From NCBI RefSeq assembly GCF_030161635.1, contig NZ_BSUO01000001.1, positions 2,089,199-2,153,198 of the forward strand: a DNA stretch of 64,000 bases, in the 5' to 3' direction. This DNA is from Mobilicoccus caccae. GTDB taxonomy: Bacteria > Actinomycetota > Actinomycetes > Actinomycetales > Dermatophilaceae. The notes under the pieces were generated by a model. The model had not been told where the DNA came from and did no database searches. It worked only from the letters and a program-made list of their open reading frames with translations. The position numbers and the translations under genes are program-made. Shown piece by piece: positions 48,905-59,917 of this stretch. The first letter of the stretch is position 1. Each line of letters opens with the position of its first letter.

Positions 48905-50034
48905 TCAGACGAGCACGAGGTGATCGCGGTGGATGATCTCCTTGGCGTAGGCCTCACCGAACACGTCGGCGATCCACGTGGTGCTGCGGCCGAGCAGGCG
49001 CGGGAGTTCGTCGCTGCCGTAGGCGACCAGGCCGCGGGCGATCCCGGTGCCGGCGCGGTCGACGACCTCCACCGGTGAGCCCTGGTCGAAGGACCCCTCG
49101 ACGCGCACGATGCCGGCGGGCAGCAGGGAGGCGTGTCGGCCGCGCAGGGCACGCACCGCGCCGTCGTCGACGACGAGCCTCCCGTCGGGCTCACTGGCGT
49201 GCGCGAGCCACAGATTCCGCGACGCCGGCCGCGGCGCCGTGGGCAGGAAGACCGTGCCGACGTCGCGTCCGTTGAGGGCGTCGGTGATGCTGCTCGCGCT
49301 GGTGAGCAGGGTCGTGACGCCGGCGCCGGTGGCGATCCGAGCGGCCTCGACCTTGGTGACCATGCCGCCGGTGCCGACGCGGGATCCGGTGCCGCCCAGC
49401 CGGACTCCGACGAGGTCCTCCTGACCGCGCACCACCTGCAGGCGTGTCGAGCCGGGCTCGCTCGGCGGCCCGTCGTAGAGGGCGTCGACGTCGGTGAGCA
49501 GGACGAGGGCGTCGGCGTGCGTGAGATGGGCCACGAGGGCGGCCAGGCGGTCGTTGTCGCCGAACCCGATCTCGTCGGTGGCGACGGCGTCGTTCTCGTT
49601 GACCACGGGGACGACTCCCAGATGCAGCAGCCGCCCGACCGCGCGACGGGCGTTGCCGTAGTTCATCCGCCGGATGAGGTCGTCGACCGTGAGCAGCACC
49701 TGCCCCACGGTGAGCCCGTGCGCCCCGAAGGCCCGCGTGTAGGCGGCGACGAGAGCCCCTGCCCGACGCTCGCCGCCGCCTGCTGCGTGGCGAGGTCGCG
49801 GGGGCGGGTGGTGTACCCGAGCGGCACGATGCCGGCGGCGATGGCGCCGGAGGAAACAAGGACGATCTTCGACCCGGCCAGGCGGCGCGCAGCCAGGGCC
49901 TGTGTGAGGGAGGTGAGCCGTTCGACGTCGAGCACACCCGCCGGCGTCGTCAGCGAGCTCGATCCGACCTTGACTACGACGGTCTGCGCATCGCGGATGC
50001 GGTCACGGGCGGCAGCGAGTGCTTCGGGGCTCAC
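48905..50034 (-). CDS. proB: glutamate 5-kinase (apparent frameshift)
   Basis: ProB phosphorylates glutamate, the first step of proline synthesis. The amino acid kinase domain has [11 protein letters not shown] near residue 18 and [11 protein letters not shown]; later [26 protein letters not shown] and [19 protein letters not shown] domain occupies the C-terminal 80 residues. The frame breaks at the C run 49756-49759, after ASVGQG; one extra base gives [22 protein letters not shown] and 376 residues. Start is GTG 50032-50034. An essential biosynthetic gene with one break suggests a sequencing error. Confidence 0.92.
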
Positions 50035-50200
50035 CCCCGAGGGTAGGCGTTCGGGGCGGGCAGGGAGCCGAGCGTCCGCGGGAGGGAAGGAAGCCGGGGC
50101 GGGGCTCGGAGCCGCACGACGCCGACACCGCCGGTTATAGGCGGCGGTCTCGGCGCGTTGCATCGAGTGGGCCCGGACGCTCCGCCCTCGGGCGCGACTC

Positions 50201-50635
50201 TCAGAGCACGACGTCGAGGCGGCCGGTCTCGCGGCTCTGCACGAAGTGCACGGCGCGGCTGAGCGCGTCGCCGGAGAACGGGTTGTGCTCGCCGAGGCCG
50301 GCGAGCCGGCGGCTGGTGCGCATGAGGTAGGAGAGATCGATCTCACGCCCCGGTGGCAGACGACGATGCCGACGATCGAGAAGGATCTGCGTGGCGAAGG
50401 GCGACAGGTCGCCGTCGCCGACGAGGCCGACGTCCTCACCGGTGACCGCGCGGATCAGGGCCCGGTCGAGGTCGGTGAAGTCTGCGGCGAGGCCTGCGCC
50501 GCGGGTGCGGGCGCCCCACTTCAGGCGCGGATCCTCTTCGGCGCGACCGGTGTTCGTCGCGGTCGCTCCCGGTGAGGGTGAGGCGACGACGGGCACAGCG
50601 GGCTGGATCGGCATCCGCACGTCCTGGACGAGCAT
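50201..50635 (-). CDS. hypothetical protein
   Basis: I do not recognise this 144-residue protein. It has no signal peptide or membrane helix. Its N-terminal 35 residues are Pro/Ala-rich. The rest looks like a small helical domain ([48 protein letters not shown]). The ATG at 50633-50635 is assumed. It is divergent from the chemoreceptor gene by 190 bases, which may hint at a related role, but nothing proves it. Confidence 0.6.
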   Translation of the reverse strand: MLVQDVRMPIQPAVPVVASPSPGATATNTGRAEEDPRLKWGARTRGAGLAADFTDLDRALIRAVTGEDVGLVGDGDLSPFATQILLDRRHRRLPPGREIDLSYLMRTSRRLAGLGEHNPFSGDALSRAVHFVQSRETGRLDVVL

Positions 50636-50825
50636 GTCCTGACCCCCTCCGCACCTCGACGCCGAGGGCCGGTGTCGCGTGACCCTACGGCTGGAGAAAT
50701 CAGGGTAGGGGCGCGACCCCGACGCCGACCAGCGTCCTTGGACACAACTCAACAGCGCGGACGTCCGGCCGATGGGATGGCAGCGCCCACAGGGCGTCTC
50801 ACTCACCTGCGGATGAAGGACCATC

Positions 50826-52430
50826 ATGAGCAGCAACACCCCGGCCCAAGGACGGGCCATGGGAACCGTCGGCAAGATCATCGCGGTCGTGGCCCTCGTG
50901 GCTCTCACGACGCTCGTCGTCGGTGTGGTCGCGGTGGGCGGCGTGCGCTCTCTGGCCGGCCTCAACACGGCCATGCATCAGGAGCACGTCGACGGCATCG
51001 CCAAGGCCGAGGCCCTCAAGTACGACAACACTCAGATGCGGCTGCTGTCGGCCAACCGTGCGCTCATGACGGACCCGGCTCGCAAGGAGGAGATCGCGAA
51101 GGCCCGCGTGGGTGTCATCGACCGACTCCGCGTGAACTCCAAGGCCTTCTCCGAGCGCGCCGACCTCGACGACGAGCAGCGTGGCGTCGCGCAGGCCGTC
51201 GACGCCGACATCAACGCCTACGTCAACGCGCTGATCGCGGTCGACAAGCTGTTCAACGAGAACAAGGTCGAGGAGGGCAACGAACTGCGCTCCCAGACCC
51301 TGATCCCCGTCGGTGAGCGGGTCGCGACCAACCTCGACAAGATCTCGGCGCTCATGCAGGCGTCGGCGGCCGAGGCGGCGCAGGAGGCCTCGGCCACGGC
51401 CACCCGGGTGATGCTGCTCATCGCCCTCGTCTCGGTTCTCGGCATCATCGCTGCGCTCATCGCCGCACGCCTGGTGGGTCGTTCCATCGTCCGGCGGGTG
51501 CGTCGGATCCAGGACGTAGCCGAGGCTGCCGCCCGCGGTGACCTGTCCCAGCGCACGGGCGTCGTCAGCGGCGACGAGGCGGGTCAGGCCGCCGCGGCCC
51601 TGGACTCCTCCCTCGCCACCATCGGTGGGCTCATCACGCAGGTCTCCGACACGAGCCGTCGGGTGACCGACGCCGTGGAGAACCTGCACGCGTCGGCCAA
51701 GACGGTCGCGCAGGGGTCGGCGCGCTCGGCCGACGAGGCGACGACGATCTCGCGCTCAGCGGGCCTGGTCTCGGAGAACGTGCAGACCGTCGCCGCGGGC
51801 ACCGAGGAGATGACCGCCAGCATCCGCGAGATCGCCAAGTCCGCCAACGACGCCGCGCACGTGGCCGCCTCCGCCGTGGGCGTGGCCGACCAGACCAACG
51901 CGACCGTCGCCAAGCTGGGCGAGTCCAGCATCGAGATCGGGCACGTCATCAAGACGATCACGAGCATCGCCGAGCAGACCAACCTGCTGGCCCTCAACGC
52001 CACCATCGAGGCCGCCCGCGCCGGCGAGGCCGGCAAGGGCTTCGCCGTCGTCGCCAACGAGGTGAAGGACCTCGCGCAGGAGACCGCCAAGGCCACCGAG
52101 GACATCGGCGCCCGCGTCGAGGCCATCCAGGTCGACACGCAGGCCGCCGTGGCGGCGATCAGCCAGATCAGCTCGATCATCGCGCAGATCAACGACACCC
52201 AGTCCACCATCGCCTCGGCCGTGGAGGAGCAGACCGCCACGACGAACGAGATGGGCCGCAACGTCACCGACGCGGCAGGCGGCAGCACCCAGATCGCCTC
52301 CGGCCTCAACTCGATCGCGACGACGGCGGGTCAGGCGTCCTCGACCGTGGAGTCGATGACGAAGTCGTTCGACGAGCTGGCCGGTCTCAGCGACGAACTC
52401 CGTCAGCGGGTGCACGCCTTCCAGGTTTGA
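50826..52430 (+). CDS. methyl-accepting chemotaxis protein
   Basis: The 534-residue chemoreceptor has a short cytoplasmic tail, helix 1 (about 17-40), a four-helix-bundle sensor domain (about 41-190, 4HB_MCP-like), helix 2 (about 191-215), a HAMP domain (about 216-270) and the long coiled-coil signalling domain. The tip that contacts CheA/CheW is conserved: [40 protein letters not shown]. The ligand is unknown. No CheA, CheW or flagellar gene is present in the window. It is inserted between obgE and proB and is followed by a strong terminator. Confidence 0.95.
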   Translation: MSSNTPAQGRAMGTVGKIIAVVALVALTTLVVGVVAVGGVRSLAGLNTAMHQEHVDGIAKAEALKYDNTQMRLLSANRALMTDPARKEEIAKARVGVIDRLRVNSKAFSERADLDDEQRGVAQAVDADINAYVNALIAVDKLFNENKVEEGNELRSQTLIPVGERVATNLDKISALMQASAAEAAQEASATATRVMLLIALVSVLGIIAALIAARLVGRSIVRRVRRIQDVAEAAARGDLSQRTGVVSGDEAGQAAAALDSSLATIGGLITQVSDTSRRVTDAVENLHASAKTVAQGSARSADEATTISRSAGLVSENVQTVAAGTEEMTASIREIAKSANDAAHVAASAVGVADQTNATVAKLGESSIEIGHVIKTITSIAEQTNLLALNATIEAARAGEAGKGFAVVANEVKDLAQETAKATEDIGARVEAIQVDTQAAVAAISQISSIIAQINDTQSTIASAVEEQTATTNEMGRNVTDAAGGSTQIASGLNSIATTAGQASSTVESMTKSFDELAGLSDELRQRVHAFQV

Positions 52431-52458
52431 GTCACGCCTGCGCTCGGCACACGGCACG

Positions 52459-52502
52459 ACGGCGCCGCCCCGATTCCTCAACAAGGATCGGGGCGGCGCC
52501 GT
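52459..52502. terminator. strong hairpin terminator after chemoreceptor gene
   Basis: A perfect 16-bp stem (52459-52474 with 52487-52502), 12-base loop, between the convergent chemoreceptor and obgE genes. It could serve both strands. Confidence 0.75.
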
Positions 52503-52533
52503 CTGCGGTGTGTCTGTCGTTGATCCGGCGGTG

Positions 52534-54072
52534 TCAGGAGCCGGGTGCGTCGTCGGAGTCGGGGGTCCACAGACCGGCCCGCCGCTCTTCGGCGAGCTCG
52601 TCGCGCGCGGCCTGCTTGGCGGCCCGACGGAGGTCGTAGTCATCCCGCTTCTCGGCGCGGGTGGGCCGGTGGCTCTCGGAGAGGCGGATGTCGGTCCCGC
52701 GGGGTCCGACGGTGCCGAGGAGCTCCGCCCCCGAGGAGAGGGTGGGCTCCCAGTCGAAGACGACCGAGTCCTCGGCCGTGCCGATGACCACGGTATCGCC
52801 GGCGACGGCGCCGGCCTTGACCAGCGCTTCCTCGACGCCTGCGCGCGCGAGGCGATCGGCGAGGTAGCCGACGGCCTCGTCGTTGGTGAAGTCGGTCTGC
52901 TTGACCCACCGGGTGGGGCGGGTGCCGAGCACGCGGAAGACCTCGCCCTCGGGCGTGTTCTCGCGCTTGACCGAGAAGCCCTGGTCGTCGACGGCCTTGG
53001 GGCGCAGGACGACGCGGGTGCGCTGCACCTCGCCGATCTCCGCGCGGGACGCGGCGACGTGGCGGGCCAGGGCGAACGTCAGTTCCTTGAGCCCGGTGCG
53101 CGCCACGGCGGAGACGACGTGCACCTCCAGGCCGCGCGCCTCGAGGTCGGGGCGGACGAACTCGGCGAGCTCGCGCGCCTCGGGGACGTCGGCCTTGTTG
53201 AGGACGACGATGCGGGTGCGTTCGGACAGCGGCCGGCCGCCGAGGGCCTCGTCGGGGACGTACTGGCGTAGTTCGTCCTCGATGACGTCGAGGTCGCTCA
53301 TGGGGTCGCGCCCGGGGTCGAGGGTGGCGCAGTCGACGACGTGGACGAGCACCGAGCAGCGTTCGACGTGGCGCAGGAACTCCAGGCCGAGTCCGCGGCC
53401 CTCGTGAGCACCGGGGATGAGGCCGGGCACGTCGGCGACGGTGTAGCGGACGTCGCCGGCGGTGACGACGCCGAGGTTGGGCACGAGGGTCGTGAAGGGG
53501 TAGTCGGCGATCTTGGGCTTGGCGGCCGAGATGACGGACACGAGGCTGGACTTGCCGGCGGAGGGGAAGCCGATGAGGGCGACGTCGGCGAGGGTCTTGA
53601 GTTCGAGGACGAGGTCGCTGCTGTCGCCGGGTTCGCCGAGGAGCGCGAAGCCGGGGGCCTTGCGGCGGGGTGAGGCGAGGGCCTTGTTGCCGAGGCCGCC
53701 GCGTCCGCCGCGGGCGGCGATGTATTCGCTTCCGGCGCCGACGAGGTCGGCGACGACCTCACCGCGGGAGTTCTTGACGACGGTGCCGTCGGGCACGGGC
53801 AGGACGAGGTCTTCGCCGGCGCCGCCGTTGCGTTCGTCGCCTTCGCCGGGGCGGCCGTTCTGGGCGCGGCGGTGGGGGCTGTGGTGGTAGTCGAGGAGGG
53901 TGGTGACCTGGTGGTCGACCCGCACGATGACGTCACCGCCGTTGCCGCCGTTGCCGCCGTCGGGCCCGCCGAGGGGTTTGAACTTCTCCCGGCGCACCGA
54001 GGCGACGCCGTGTCCCCCGTTGCCGCCGCTGACGTGCAGGGTGACGCGGTCGACGAAGGTCGGTGCTGCCAT
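52534..54072 (-). CDS. obgE: GTPase ObgE/CgtA
   Basis: Obg GTPases act in late 50S assembly and stress responses. The 512-residue protein has the glycine-rich Obg fold (1-160, [21 protein letters not shown]), then the G domain: [15 protein letters not shown] (G1), [16 protein letters not shown] (G3), NKAD (G4). An OCT domain (about 330-420) and a charged tail complete it. The ATG is at 54070-54072. The obgE-rpmA-rplU order is conserved. Confidence 0.97.
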   Translation of the reverse strand: MAAPTFVDRVTLHVSGGNGGHGVASVRREKFKPLGGPDGGNGGNGGDVIVRVDHQVTTLLDYHHSPHRRAQNGRPGEGDERNGGAGEDLVLPVPDGTVVKNSRGEVVADLVGAGSEYIAARGGRGGLGNKALASPRRKAPGFALLGEPGDSSDLVLELKTLADVALIGFPSAGKSSLVSVISAAKPKIADYPFTTLVPNLGVVTAGDVRYTVADVPGLIPGAHEGRGLGLEFLRHVERCSVLVHVVDCATLDPGRDPMSDLDVIEDELRQYVPDEALGGRPLSERTRIVVLNKADVPEARELAEFVRPDLEARGLEVHVVSAVARTGLKELTFALARHVAASRAEIGEVQRTRVVLRPKAVDDQGFSVKRENTPEGEVFRVLGTRPTRWVKQTDFTNDEAVGYLADRLARAGVEEALVKAGAVAGDTVVIGTAEDSVVFDWEPTLSSGAELLGTVGPRGTDIRLSESHRPTRAEKRDDYDLRRAAKQAARDELAEERRAGLWTPDSDDAPGS

Positions 54073-54196
54073 GGGTTTCTCCTCCTGCCGCGATGCGGCT
54101 GCAGTGCTGTGGCGCCAGGGGGTCCTCGACCCGAGCGTAGAGAGCCGGCGGCCCCGGGGGTGACCACTGTCGAAACGAACCTCGACCCACGCCCCT

Positions 54197-54247
54197 AAAT
54201 CCGAATCCCGGGACCACCGCCAACGGTGAGTCCCGGGATTCGGATTT
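54197..54247 (-). terminator. hairpin terminator between rpmA and obgE
   Basis: A perfect 17-bp stem (54197-54213 with 54231-54247), with an inner CACCG/CGGTG pair extending it. It lies downstream of rpmA and may reduce read-through into obgE. Confidence 0.7.
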
Positions 54248-54257
54248 TGCCGGTCAA

Positions 54258-54403
54258 CCGTCGAGCGAAGCGAGCTTGGTTGACCGGAACAGAAGAACGC
54301 CGCGACGAAGTCGCGCCAACGCCTTCCGGTCCGTCGAGCGAAGCGAGCTTGGTTGACCGGAACAGAAGAACGCCGCGACGAAGTCGCGTCAACGCCTTCC
54401 GGT
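54258..54403. repeat. tandem 73-bp direct repeat, two copies
   Basis: 54258-54330 and 54331-54403 are identical except one C/T change (…GTCGCG[C/T]CAACG…). Each unit contains an inverted pair (CGCGAC-GAA-GTCGCG) and the GAGCGAAGCGAG motif common in actinobacterial intergenic repeats. It is located between rpmA and its downstream hairpin. Confidence 0.85.
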
Positions 54404-54409
54404 CGGCCG

Positions 54410-54661
54410 TCAGGCCGACTGGATGTTGACGGTCTTGCGGCCGCGCTTGGAGCCGAAGCTCACTTCACCGGCGGCAAGGGCGAACAGGGTGTCGTCCTTG
54501 CCACGGCCGACGTTGATGCCGGGGTGGAAGTGGGTGCCGCGCTGACGGACGAGGATCTCGCCCGCGTTGACCACCTGGCCGCCGAAGCGCTTGACGCCGA
54601 GGAATTGGGCGTTGGAGTCGCGTCCGTTCTTGGAGCTGGACGCACCCTTCTTGTGTGCCAT
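54410..54661 (-). CDS. rpmA: 50S ribosomal protein L27
   Basis: The 83-residue protein starts [29 protein letters not shown], the highly conserved L27 N-terminus that reaches the peptidyl transferase centre. Further [18 protein letters not shown] and [14 protein letters not shown] are present. There is no N-terminal cleaved extension of the Firmicutes type. It is 37 bases downstream of rplU in the same operon. Confidence 0.98.
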   Translation of the reverse strand: MAHKKGASSSKNGRDSNAQFLGVKRFGGQVVNAGEILVRQRGTHFHPGINVGRGKDDTLFALAAGEVSFGSKRGRKTVNIQSA

Positions 54662-54698
54662 GTCGCTGCCTGCCTCTCGCTGCCTGAGAATCGACGCC

Positions 54699-55007
54699 TC
54701 AGGCGTCGATCGCGGTGACCTTGATCTGCGTCGAGTGCTGACGGTGACCCTGACGCTTCTTGTAGCCGGTCTTGTTCTTGTACTTCATGATGGTGATCTT
54801 GGGGCCCTTGGTGGGCTTGATGATCTCTGCCGAGACCGTGACCTTCGCGAGAGCGGAGGCGTCGCTGGTGATCTTGTCGCCGTCGACGAGGAGCAGCGGG
54901 GGCAGCTCGACGGAGTCGCCCGGCTCACCCTTCAGCTTGTCGACGATGAGAAGGTCTCCGACGGACACCTTCTCCTGACGGCCGCCTGCGCGGACGATCG
55001 CATACAT
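54699..55007 (-). CDS. rplU: 50S ribosomal protein L21
   Basis: The 102-residue protein begins [25 protein letters not shown], with the conserved C-terminal [22 protein letters not shown]. It leads the rplU-rpmA operon, with the 263-base region upstream (to rne) likely to hold the promoter. Confidence 0.98.
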   Translation of the reverse strand: MYAIVRAGGRQEKVSVGDLLIVDKLKGEPGDSVELPPLLLVDGDKITSDASALAKVTVSAEIIKPTKGPKITIMKYKNKTGYKKRQGHRQHSTQIKVTAIDA

Positions 55008-55213
55008 GGTGGAACTCCTGTGTGGTCGTACGAAGCACCTCTTTCGACCGGCCCGTAGAGACGGGTTCGGCCGGTGACTCGGGGAGTCACGACGGACACG
55101 AACTCGCGAAGCACGGATCTCGGTGGGCGCACCGACACACCAGAGTACGTGATGCGTCAGGTCTGAACCAAACGCGGGACGGGGCCGTGACGTCCGAGGG
55201 CTGGTGGACGCCC

Positions 55214-55250
55214 CGCTCCCGACCCGGGCGGCGGGCCGGGGTCGGGAGCG
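55214..55250 (-). terminator. hairpin terminator downstream of RNase E/G gene
   Basis: A 12-bp GC-rich stem (55214-55225 with 55239-55250), 20 bases after the stop of the RNase E/G gene. Confidence 0.65.
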
Positions 55251-55270
55251 AGATCCGCACGGTGTGTCGG

Positions 55271-58200
55271 TCAGTCCGAATCGGTGTCGCCGGAGCCCGG
55301 GGGCGGGCCGGCGGGGGCGCCGGCGGCACGGCGGGCCGCGCGACGACGTCGGGGTGCCGGTGCCGGCTCCGCGGCGGGTTCGCCGGCGGGAGCGATGACG
55401 TCGTCCACCTGACCGGCGGTCGCGCCCTCAGCCGCCGCCTGAGCTGCGGAGACGGTGAGCGGTTCCTTGGCCGGCGGGGCCTCCTCGGCCGTGAACACAC
55501 CGGCCTCGGTCCCCGACGGTGCAGCGACGGGAGCCGCGGCCGCCCGTCGACCGGCCCGGCGACGTGCCGGGGCCTTCGCGGGTGCGGGGTCCTCGGCGTC
55601 GGGCGTCGGCGTCGGGGACGCCGGAGTCTCGCGCTCGGCGGACTCCCCCTGTGCGTCGGTGGCGGCGTCGGCATCGACGGGCTTGACCCGTCCGCCGACC
55701 CGGCCCGTCCGGCGCGTGCTCCGGGAGCCGCGTGAGGACACATCGGCCGGTTCGGGGACGTCGCCGTCGGCGTCGGCCGCCGTGGGCACCGGAACCTCGG
55801 CCCCGGCGAGGTGCTCCTCGACGATGGCCTCGACCGCGGCGGTCCGCTCGGCGGCGTCCTGCTCGTCGTCCTCGGAGTCCCCCGCCTCGTGAGACTGCAC
55901 GGCCGCGGCGTAGGCGGCAGCGGCGATCTGCGCCGGCGTCGGACCGCTCGGCGTCTGCGGCTCGGGCTGAGTCTGCTTGTCGTTCCGGTCGTTCCGGTCG
56001 TTGCCGCCTTTGGCGCGCCGGCCGCGACGTCCGCCGCGGCTGTCCCCGCCCGATCCGCTGTCGGACGACGCCGCCGAACGGTCCAGGGGCTCGGCGCTGA
56101 TGACGACACCGCGCCCACTGCAGTGCTCGCACGGCTCGGAGAACACCTCGATGAGCCCGGCCCCGACCCGCTTGCGCGTCATCTGCACCAGACCGAGCGA
56201 GGTGACCTCGGCGACCTGGTGCTTGGTGCGGTCGCGCCCGAGGCACTCGAGCAGGCGCCGGACGACGAGGTCGCGGTTGGACTCGAGCACCATGTCGATG
56301 AAGTCGACGACGATGATGCCGCCGATGTCACGCAGCCGGAGCTGGCGGACGATCTCCTCGGCCGCCTCGATGTTGTTCTTGGTCACCGTCTCCTCGAGGT
56401 TGCCCCCGGAGCCGGTGAACTTGCCGGTGTTGACGTCGACGACCGTCATCGCCTCGGTGCGGTCGATGACCAGCGACCCACCCGAGGGCAGCCACACCTT
56501 GCGGTCCATCGCCTTGGAGATCTGCTCGTCGATGCGGTAGTCGGAGAAGACGTCCTTCTCCCCCGTCCACTTGTGCAGACGGTCGGCGAGGTCGGGGGCC
56601 ACCGAGTCGACGTAGTCGCTGATCGACTCCCAGGAGCGGGCGCCGGCGACGACGAGCTTGGTGAAGTCCTCGTTGAACACGTCGCGCACGACGCGCGTGG
56701 TGAGGTCGGGCTCGCCGTGCAGGAGCACGGGCGCGTTGCCGGTCTTGGCCTTCTTCTGGATCTTCTCCCAGGCCCGACGCAGCCGTTCGACGTCGGCGGT
56801 CAGCTCGGCCTCCGAGGCTCCCTCGGCCGCGGTGCGCACGATGACGCCCGCGTCGTCGGGAACGATCTGCTTGAGGATCTTCTTCAGACGCGCGCGCTCG
56901 GTGTCGGGCAGCTTGCGCGAGATCCCCGTCATCGACCCGTCCGGCACGTACACGAGGTACCGCCCGGGCAGCGAGACCTGGGAGGTCAGGCGCGCACCCT
57001 TGTGCCCGATGGGGTCCTTGGTGACCTGCACGACGACCGACTGCCCCGAGGACAGCGCGTTCTCGATGCGGCGGGCCTTGTGCTGCTCGAGCCCGGCGGC
57101 GTCCCAGTTGACCTCACCGGCGTACAGCACGGCGTTGCGTCCGCGACCGATGTCGATGAACGCGGCCTCCATGCTCGGCAGCACGTTCTGCACGCGGCCG
57201 AGGTAGACGTTGCCGGCCATCGAGGCACCGGCCCCACCCGCGGCACCGGCAGCCGTGCCGCCGCCGGAGATGTAGTGCTCCACCAGCACGCCGTCCTCGA
57301 GGACGCCGATCTGCGTGTGGTCGCCACGGTCGCGCACGACCATGACCCGCTCGACGCTCTCACGGCGGGCGAGGAACTCGGCCTCGGTGATGATCGTGCG
57401 GCGGCGTCCGGCCTCGCGTCCCTCACGGCGACGCTGACGCTTGGCCTCCAGGCGGGTGGAGCCCTTGATGCCGGTGGCGGTGTCCTTGCCGGAGTCACGC
57501 GGCTCGCGCACCTTGGTCACGGTGCCGGGCGGGTCGTCCCCGTCGGTGGCGCTGCCGCTGCGACGACGACGCCTGCGACGGCGGCCGCCGCCGGAGGACT
57601 CGCCGTTGTCACCGGAGTCGTCGTTCGAGTCGTCGTCGGAGTCGCTCGAGTCGTCGCCGCGCGAGTCGTCGGTGTCGCCCGAGTCGTCGTCGCGCGAGGA
57701 GTCGTCGGAGTCCCCGCCCTTGCCGGCGCGGCGACGGCCACGGCCTCCACGGCGCCGGCGGCCGCGACCACCCGCACCGGAGTCGTCCGAATCGGAGTCG
57801 TCATCGTCGTCCGTGTCCGAGTCGTCGGAGTCACGCGAGGAATCGTCGCCTCGGTCCTCGGAGCCGCGCCCGCCGGAGCCGCCGGAGCGACGTCGTGAGC
57901 CGCGGGTGTCGTCGGAGTCGTCGGTGCTGTCGTCGCCGGCGTCGTCACGGTCGTCGTCGCCGCTGTCGTCACGGTCGTCGTCGCGCCGTGAACGAGAGCC
58001 GCGGCGGCGACCACGGCTGCGTGAGGAGCGCCGGCCACCGGTCTCCTCGCTCGACCCGCTCGCGTCGTCGCTCTCGTCGCTGGAGTCGATGTCGGACTTC
58101 GTGTCCTCGTCGTCCTCGGTCGGAGCCGCGGAACGCACCGGCTCGACGGCCACTGTCGGCGCCTGGAACAGCAGGCCGAACCCGGGAGCCGGAGCCTGAC

Positions 58201-58687
58201 CACGTGCCTCGGCGGCCTGCTCGGAGGTGTCGGACTCCCGGCCCAGACCACGGGCGGCGAGCACCACGGGGTCGCTCATCGGGTCGGCCAGGGAGTCGAC
58301 CGCGGGCTCGATGGCGCCCGCCACCGGCTCGGGCACGGCGTCGGCGGGCGGTGCCGCCGCGGCGAACGCCTCCGGTGCGGAGGGGATCTCGTTCTCGGGC
58401 GGGGCGACCTCGTCCTCGGCGGGGATCGGCTCGCTCACCGGGGCACCGGCCGCTGCGGCCGCGGCCTCGGCCTTCTTCCGTGCGCGCGTGGCGGCGGCCT
58501 TCTTGGCGGCCTCGGCCCGGGAGGCGGCGGTGCGGGGAGTTCCGCTGCGCGTCGCACGCTTGCGGGCGGGCTTGGCCTCGGCGGCGGGGACGATGTCGTC
58601 TCCGGCAGGGGCGGCCTGCATCGCCTCGGGTTGCTGCGCGTCGTTCGCGTCGGTGGGGGTGCTGCTGTCGTCTGTGTTGGAAGCCAT
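55271..58687 (-). CDS. rne: ribonuclease E/G
   Basis: This 1138-residue endoribonuclease processes rRNA and degrades mRNA. An Ala-rich and then strongly acidic/Arg-rich disordered N-terminal region (about 1-430) is typical of actinobacterial RNase E. The catalytic core follows: an S1 domain (about 485-590, [27 protein letters not shown]), the metal aspartates in [11 protein letters not shown] (about 749) and VVDFIDM (about 793), and the Zn-link CEHCSGRG (about 850). A disordered C-terminus, again Ala/Pro-rich, may bind degradosome partners. The ATG is at 58685-58687. The order rne-rplU-rpmA-obgE is conserved. Confidence 0.96.
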   Translation of the reverse strand: MASNTDDSSTPTDANDAQQPEAMQAAPAGDDIVPAAEAKPARKRATRSGTPRTAASRAEAAKKAAATRARKKAEAAAAAAGAPVSEPIPAEDEVAPPENEIPSAPEAFAAAAPPADAVPEPVAGAIEPAVDSLADPMSDPVVLAARGLGRESDTSEQAAEARGQAPAPGFGLLFQAPTVAVEPVRSAAPTEDDEDTKSDIDSSDESDDASGSSEETGGRRSSRSRGRRRGSRSRRDDDRDDSGDDDRDDAGDDSTDDSDDTRGSRRRSGGSGGRGSEDRGDDSSRDSDDSDTDDDDDSDSDDSGAGGRGRRRRGGRGRRRAGKGGDSDDSSRDDDSGDTDDSRGDDSSDSDDDSNDDSGDNGESSGGGRRRRRRRRSGSATDGDDPPGTVTKVREPRDSGKDTATGIKGSTRLEAKRQRRREGREAGRRRTIITEAEFLARRESVERVMVVRDRGDHTQIGVLEDGVLVEHYISGGGTAAGAAGGAGASMAGNVYLGRVQNVLPSMEAAFIDIGRGRNAVLYAGEVNWDAAGLEQHKARRIENALSSGQSVVVQVTKDPIGHKGARLTSQVSLPGRYLVYVPDGSMTGISRKLPDTERARLKKILKQIVPDDAGVIVRTAAEGASEAELTADVERLRRAWEKIQKKAKTGNAPVLLHGEPDLTTRVVRDVFNEDFTKLVVAGARSWESISDYVDSVAPDLADRLHKWTGEKDVFSDYRIDEQISKAMDRKVWLPSGGSLVIDRTEAMTVVDVNTGKFTGSGGNLEETVTKNNIEAAEEIVRQLRLRDIGGIIVVDFIDMVLESNRDLVVRRLLECLGRDRTKHQVAEVTSLGLVQMTRKRVGAGLIEVFSEPCEHCSGRGVVISAEPLDRSAASSDSGSGGDSRGGRRGRRAKGGNDRNDRNDKQTQPEPQTPSGPTPAQIAAAAYAAAVQSHEAGDSEDDEQDAAERTAAVEAIVEEHLAGAEVPVPTAADADGDVPEPADVSSRGSRSTRRTGRVGGRVKPVDADAATDAQGESAERETPASPTPTPDAEDPAPAKAPARRRAGRRAAAAPVAAPSGTEAGVFTAEEAPPAKEPLTVSAAQAAAEGATAGQVDDVIAPAGEPAAEPAPAPRRRRAARRAAGAPAGPPPGSGDTDSD

Positions 58688-58807
58688 ACGGCGTTCCTTC
58701 CGTCATCCGCGAACGGAGACCACACCCGGCCATCACGGCCGTTCCCCGTCGCGCGGTGCGCGGTCCGGCGTCGTCGTGCCGGGTTCGGCACGACGGAAGT
58801 CCTGTCG

Positions 58808-59620
58808 TTACGTCGATTCGGCTCGCGTGTCGCGCGGCACCGCATCGACGCCGACGGCGACCTGTTCGGTGACCAATGGGTCGGCCACCCGCGGGGGAAC
58901 CTCGAGCAGCGGCCCTTGGGCCAGCCGGGTCACCATGGGCGGCGCAGGCGGGTCCAAGGCGGCGGCGGTACGCAGCGCGGTCAGGACGTCATCGGGGCGC
59001 ACGGCGGGTGTGGTGTGCCGTACGACCATCCGCAGTATCGCACAAGAGGTCGCCGCAGCCGTCGCGGCGCGGTCGACACCGGCGTCCGTCACCACCGCGT
59101 CCAGGACGGCCTCACGCACGTCGAAGGTGCGCGGCCCCTTCTTGAAGGTCCTGGTCACGAGCACTTCGGGCAGTCCGAGGAAGGTGTCGAGCGCCGCGCG
59201 GGCCCCGTCCGGGGTGACGCCCGGCAGCACGACCTCCCAGAGGCTGGCCTCGAGTGAATCGGCCAGCGCTCCCGGTGCCGCCTCGACGACGGTGAGGACG
59301 TCGTAGCCCACCGGCAGCGCCGCGTCGAGCGCCTCACGCAGACGCTCGGGGTCGAGGCGTTCCACGACGGAGATCTCGACGTACTCCGCCTCGCTGGCCG
59401 TGCCGGTGGGCGCGGCGTTGGCGTAGCTGATCTTGGGGTGGGGGTGGAATCCCGCCGAGTAGGCCATCGGCACCCCGGCGCGGCGCACGGCGCGCTCCAA
59501 CGCCCGCTGGTAGTCGCGGGTCGAGCTGAACCTCAGACGACCCCGCTTGGCGTACCGGATGCGCAACTTCTGCACCGGGGGGATCGCGGGAGGTCCTTCG
59601 GGAACACGCTGACGGGCCAT
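58808..59620 (-). CDS. TIGR03936 family radical-SAM-associated protein
   Basis: The 270-residue protein matches TIGR03936 (DUF2344): KLRIRYAKRGRLRFSSTRDYQRALERAVRRAGVPMAYSAGFHPHPKISYANA. The family is usually encoded beside or fused to a radical SAM protein and upstream of RNase E; here no radical SAM gene is visible before the divergent ABC genes. Its role is not established, probably RNA- or ribosome-related. It precedes rne by 120 bases. Confidence 0.88.
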   Translation of the reverse strand: MARQRVPEGPPAIPPVQKLRIRYAKRGRLRFSSTRDYQRALERAVRRAGVPMAYSAGFHPHPKISYANAAPTGTASEAEYVEISVVERLDPERLREALDAALPVGYDVLTVVEAAPGALADSLEASLWEVVLPGVTPDGARAALDTFLGLPEVLVTRTFKKGPRTFDVREAVLDAVVTDAGVDRAATAAATSCAILRMVVRHTTPAVRPDDVLTALRTAAALDPPAPPMVTRLAQGPLLEVPPRVADPLVTEQVAVGVDAVPRDTRAEST

Positions 59621-59917
59621 TCGCGCAAGGCTACCCGTGTCGGCGGCGACCCCGATCGCCCGCGCCGGTGGCCGCAGACCCCTCAGGGATGAGTACGGAT
59701 ACTCAGACCTGGGCGAAGGCCGCTCCGACCCCGGCCGCGCCGGTGGGCGACGACGTGCCGCGAGGACCCTCTGACCAGGGACGACCCCGGCCGGGCCCGG
59801 GGTTGCAGCCGGGGTCCTCCCCTACCCCTTGAGGAGGGTGCGGACCATACCGGAGGATGAGGCGGAATAGGCCTCCGGACTGATGTGCTCACGGCCGCCG
59901 GCCGCCAGAGTGGAGTC

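Noticed and set aside
54245..54410. CRISPR array
   Set aside because: Only two adjacent copies with no spacers; the units are a tandem duplication.
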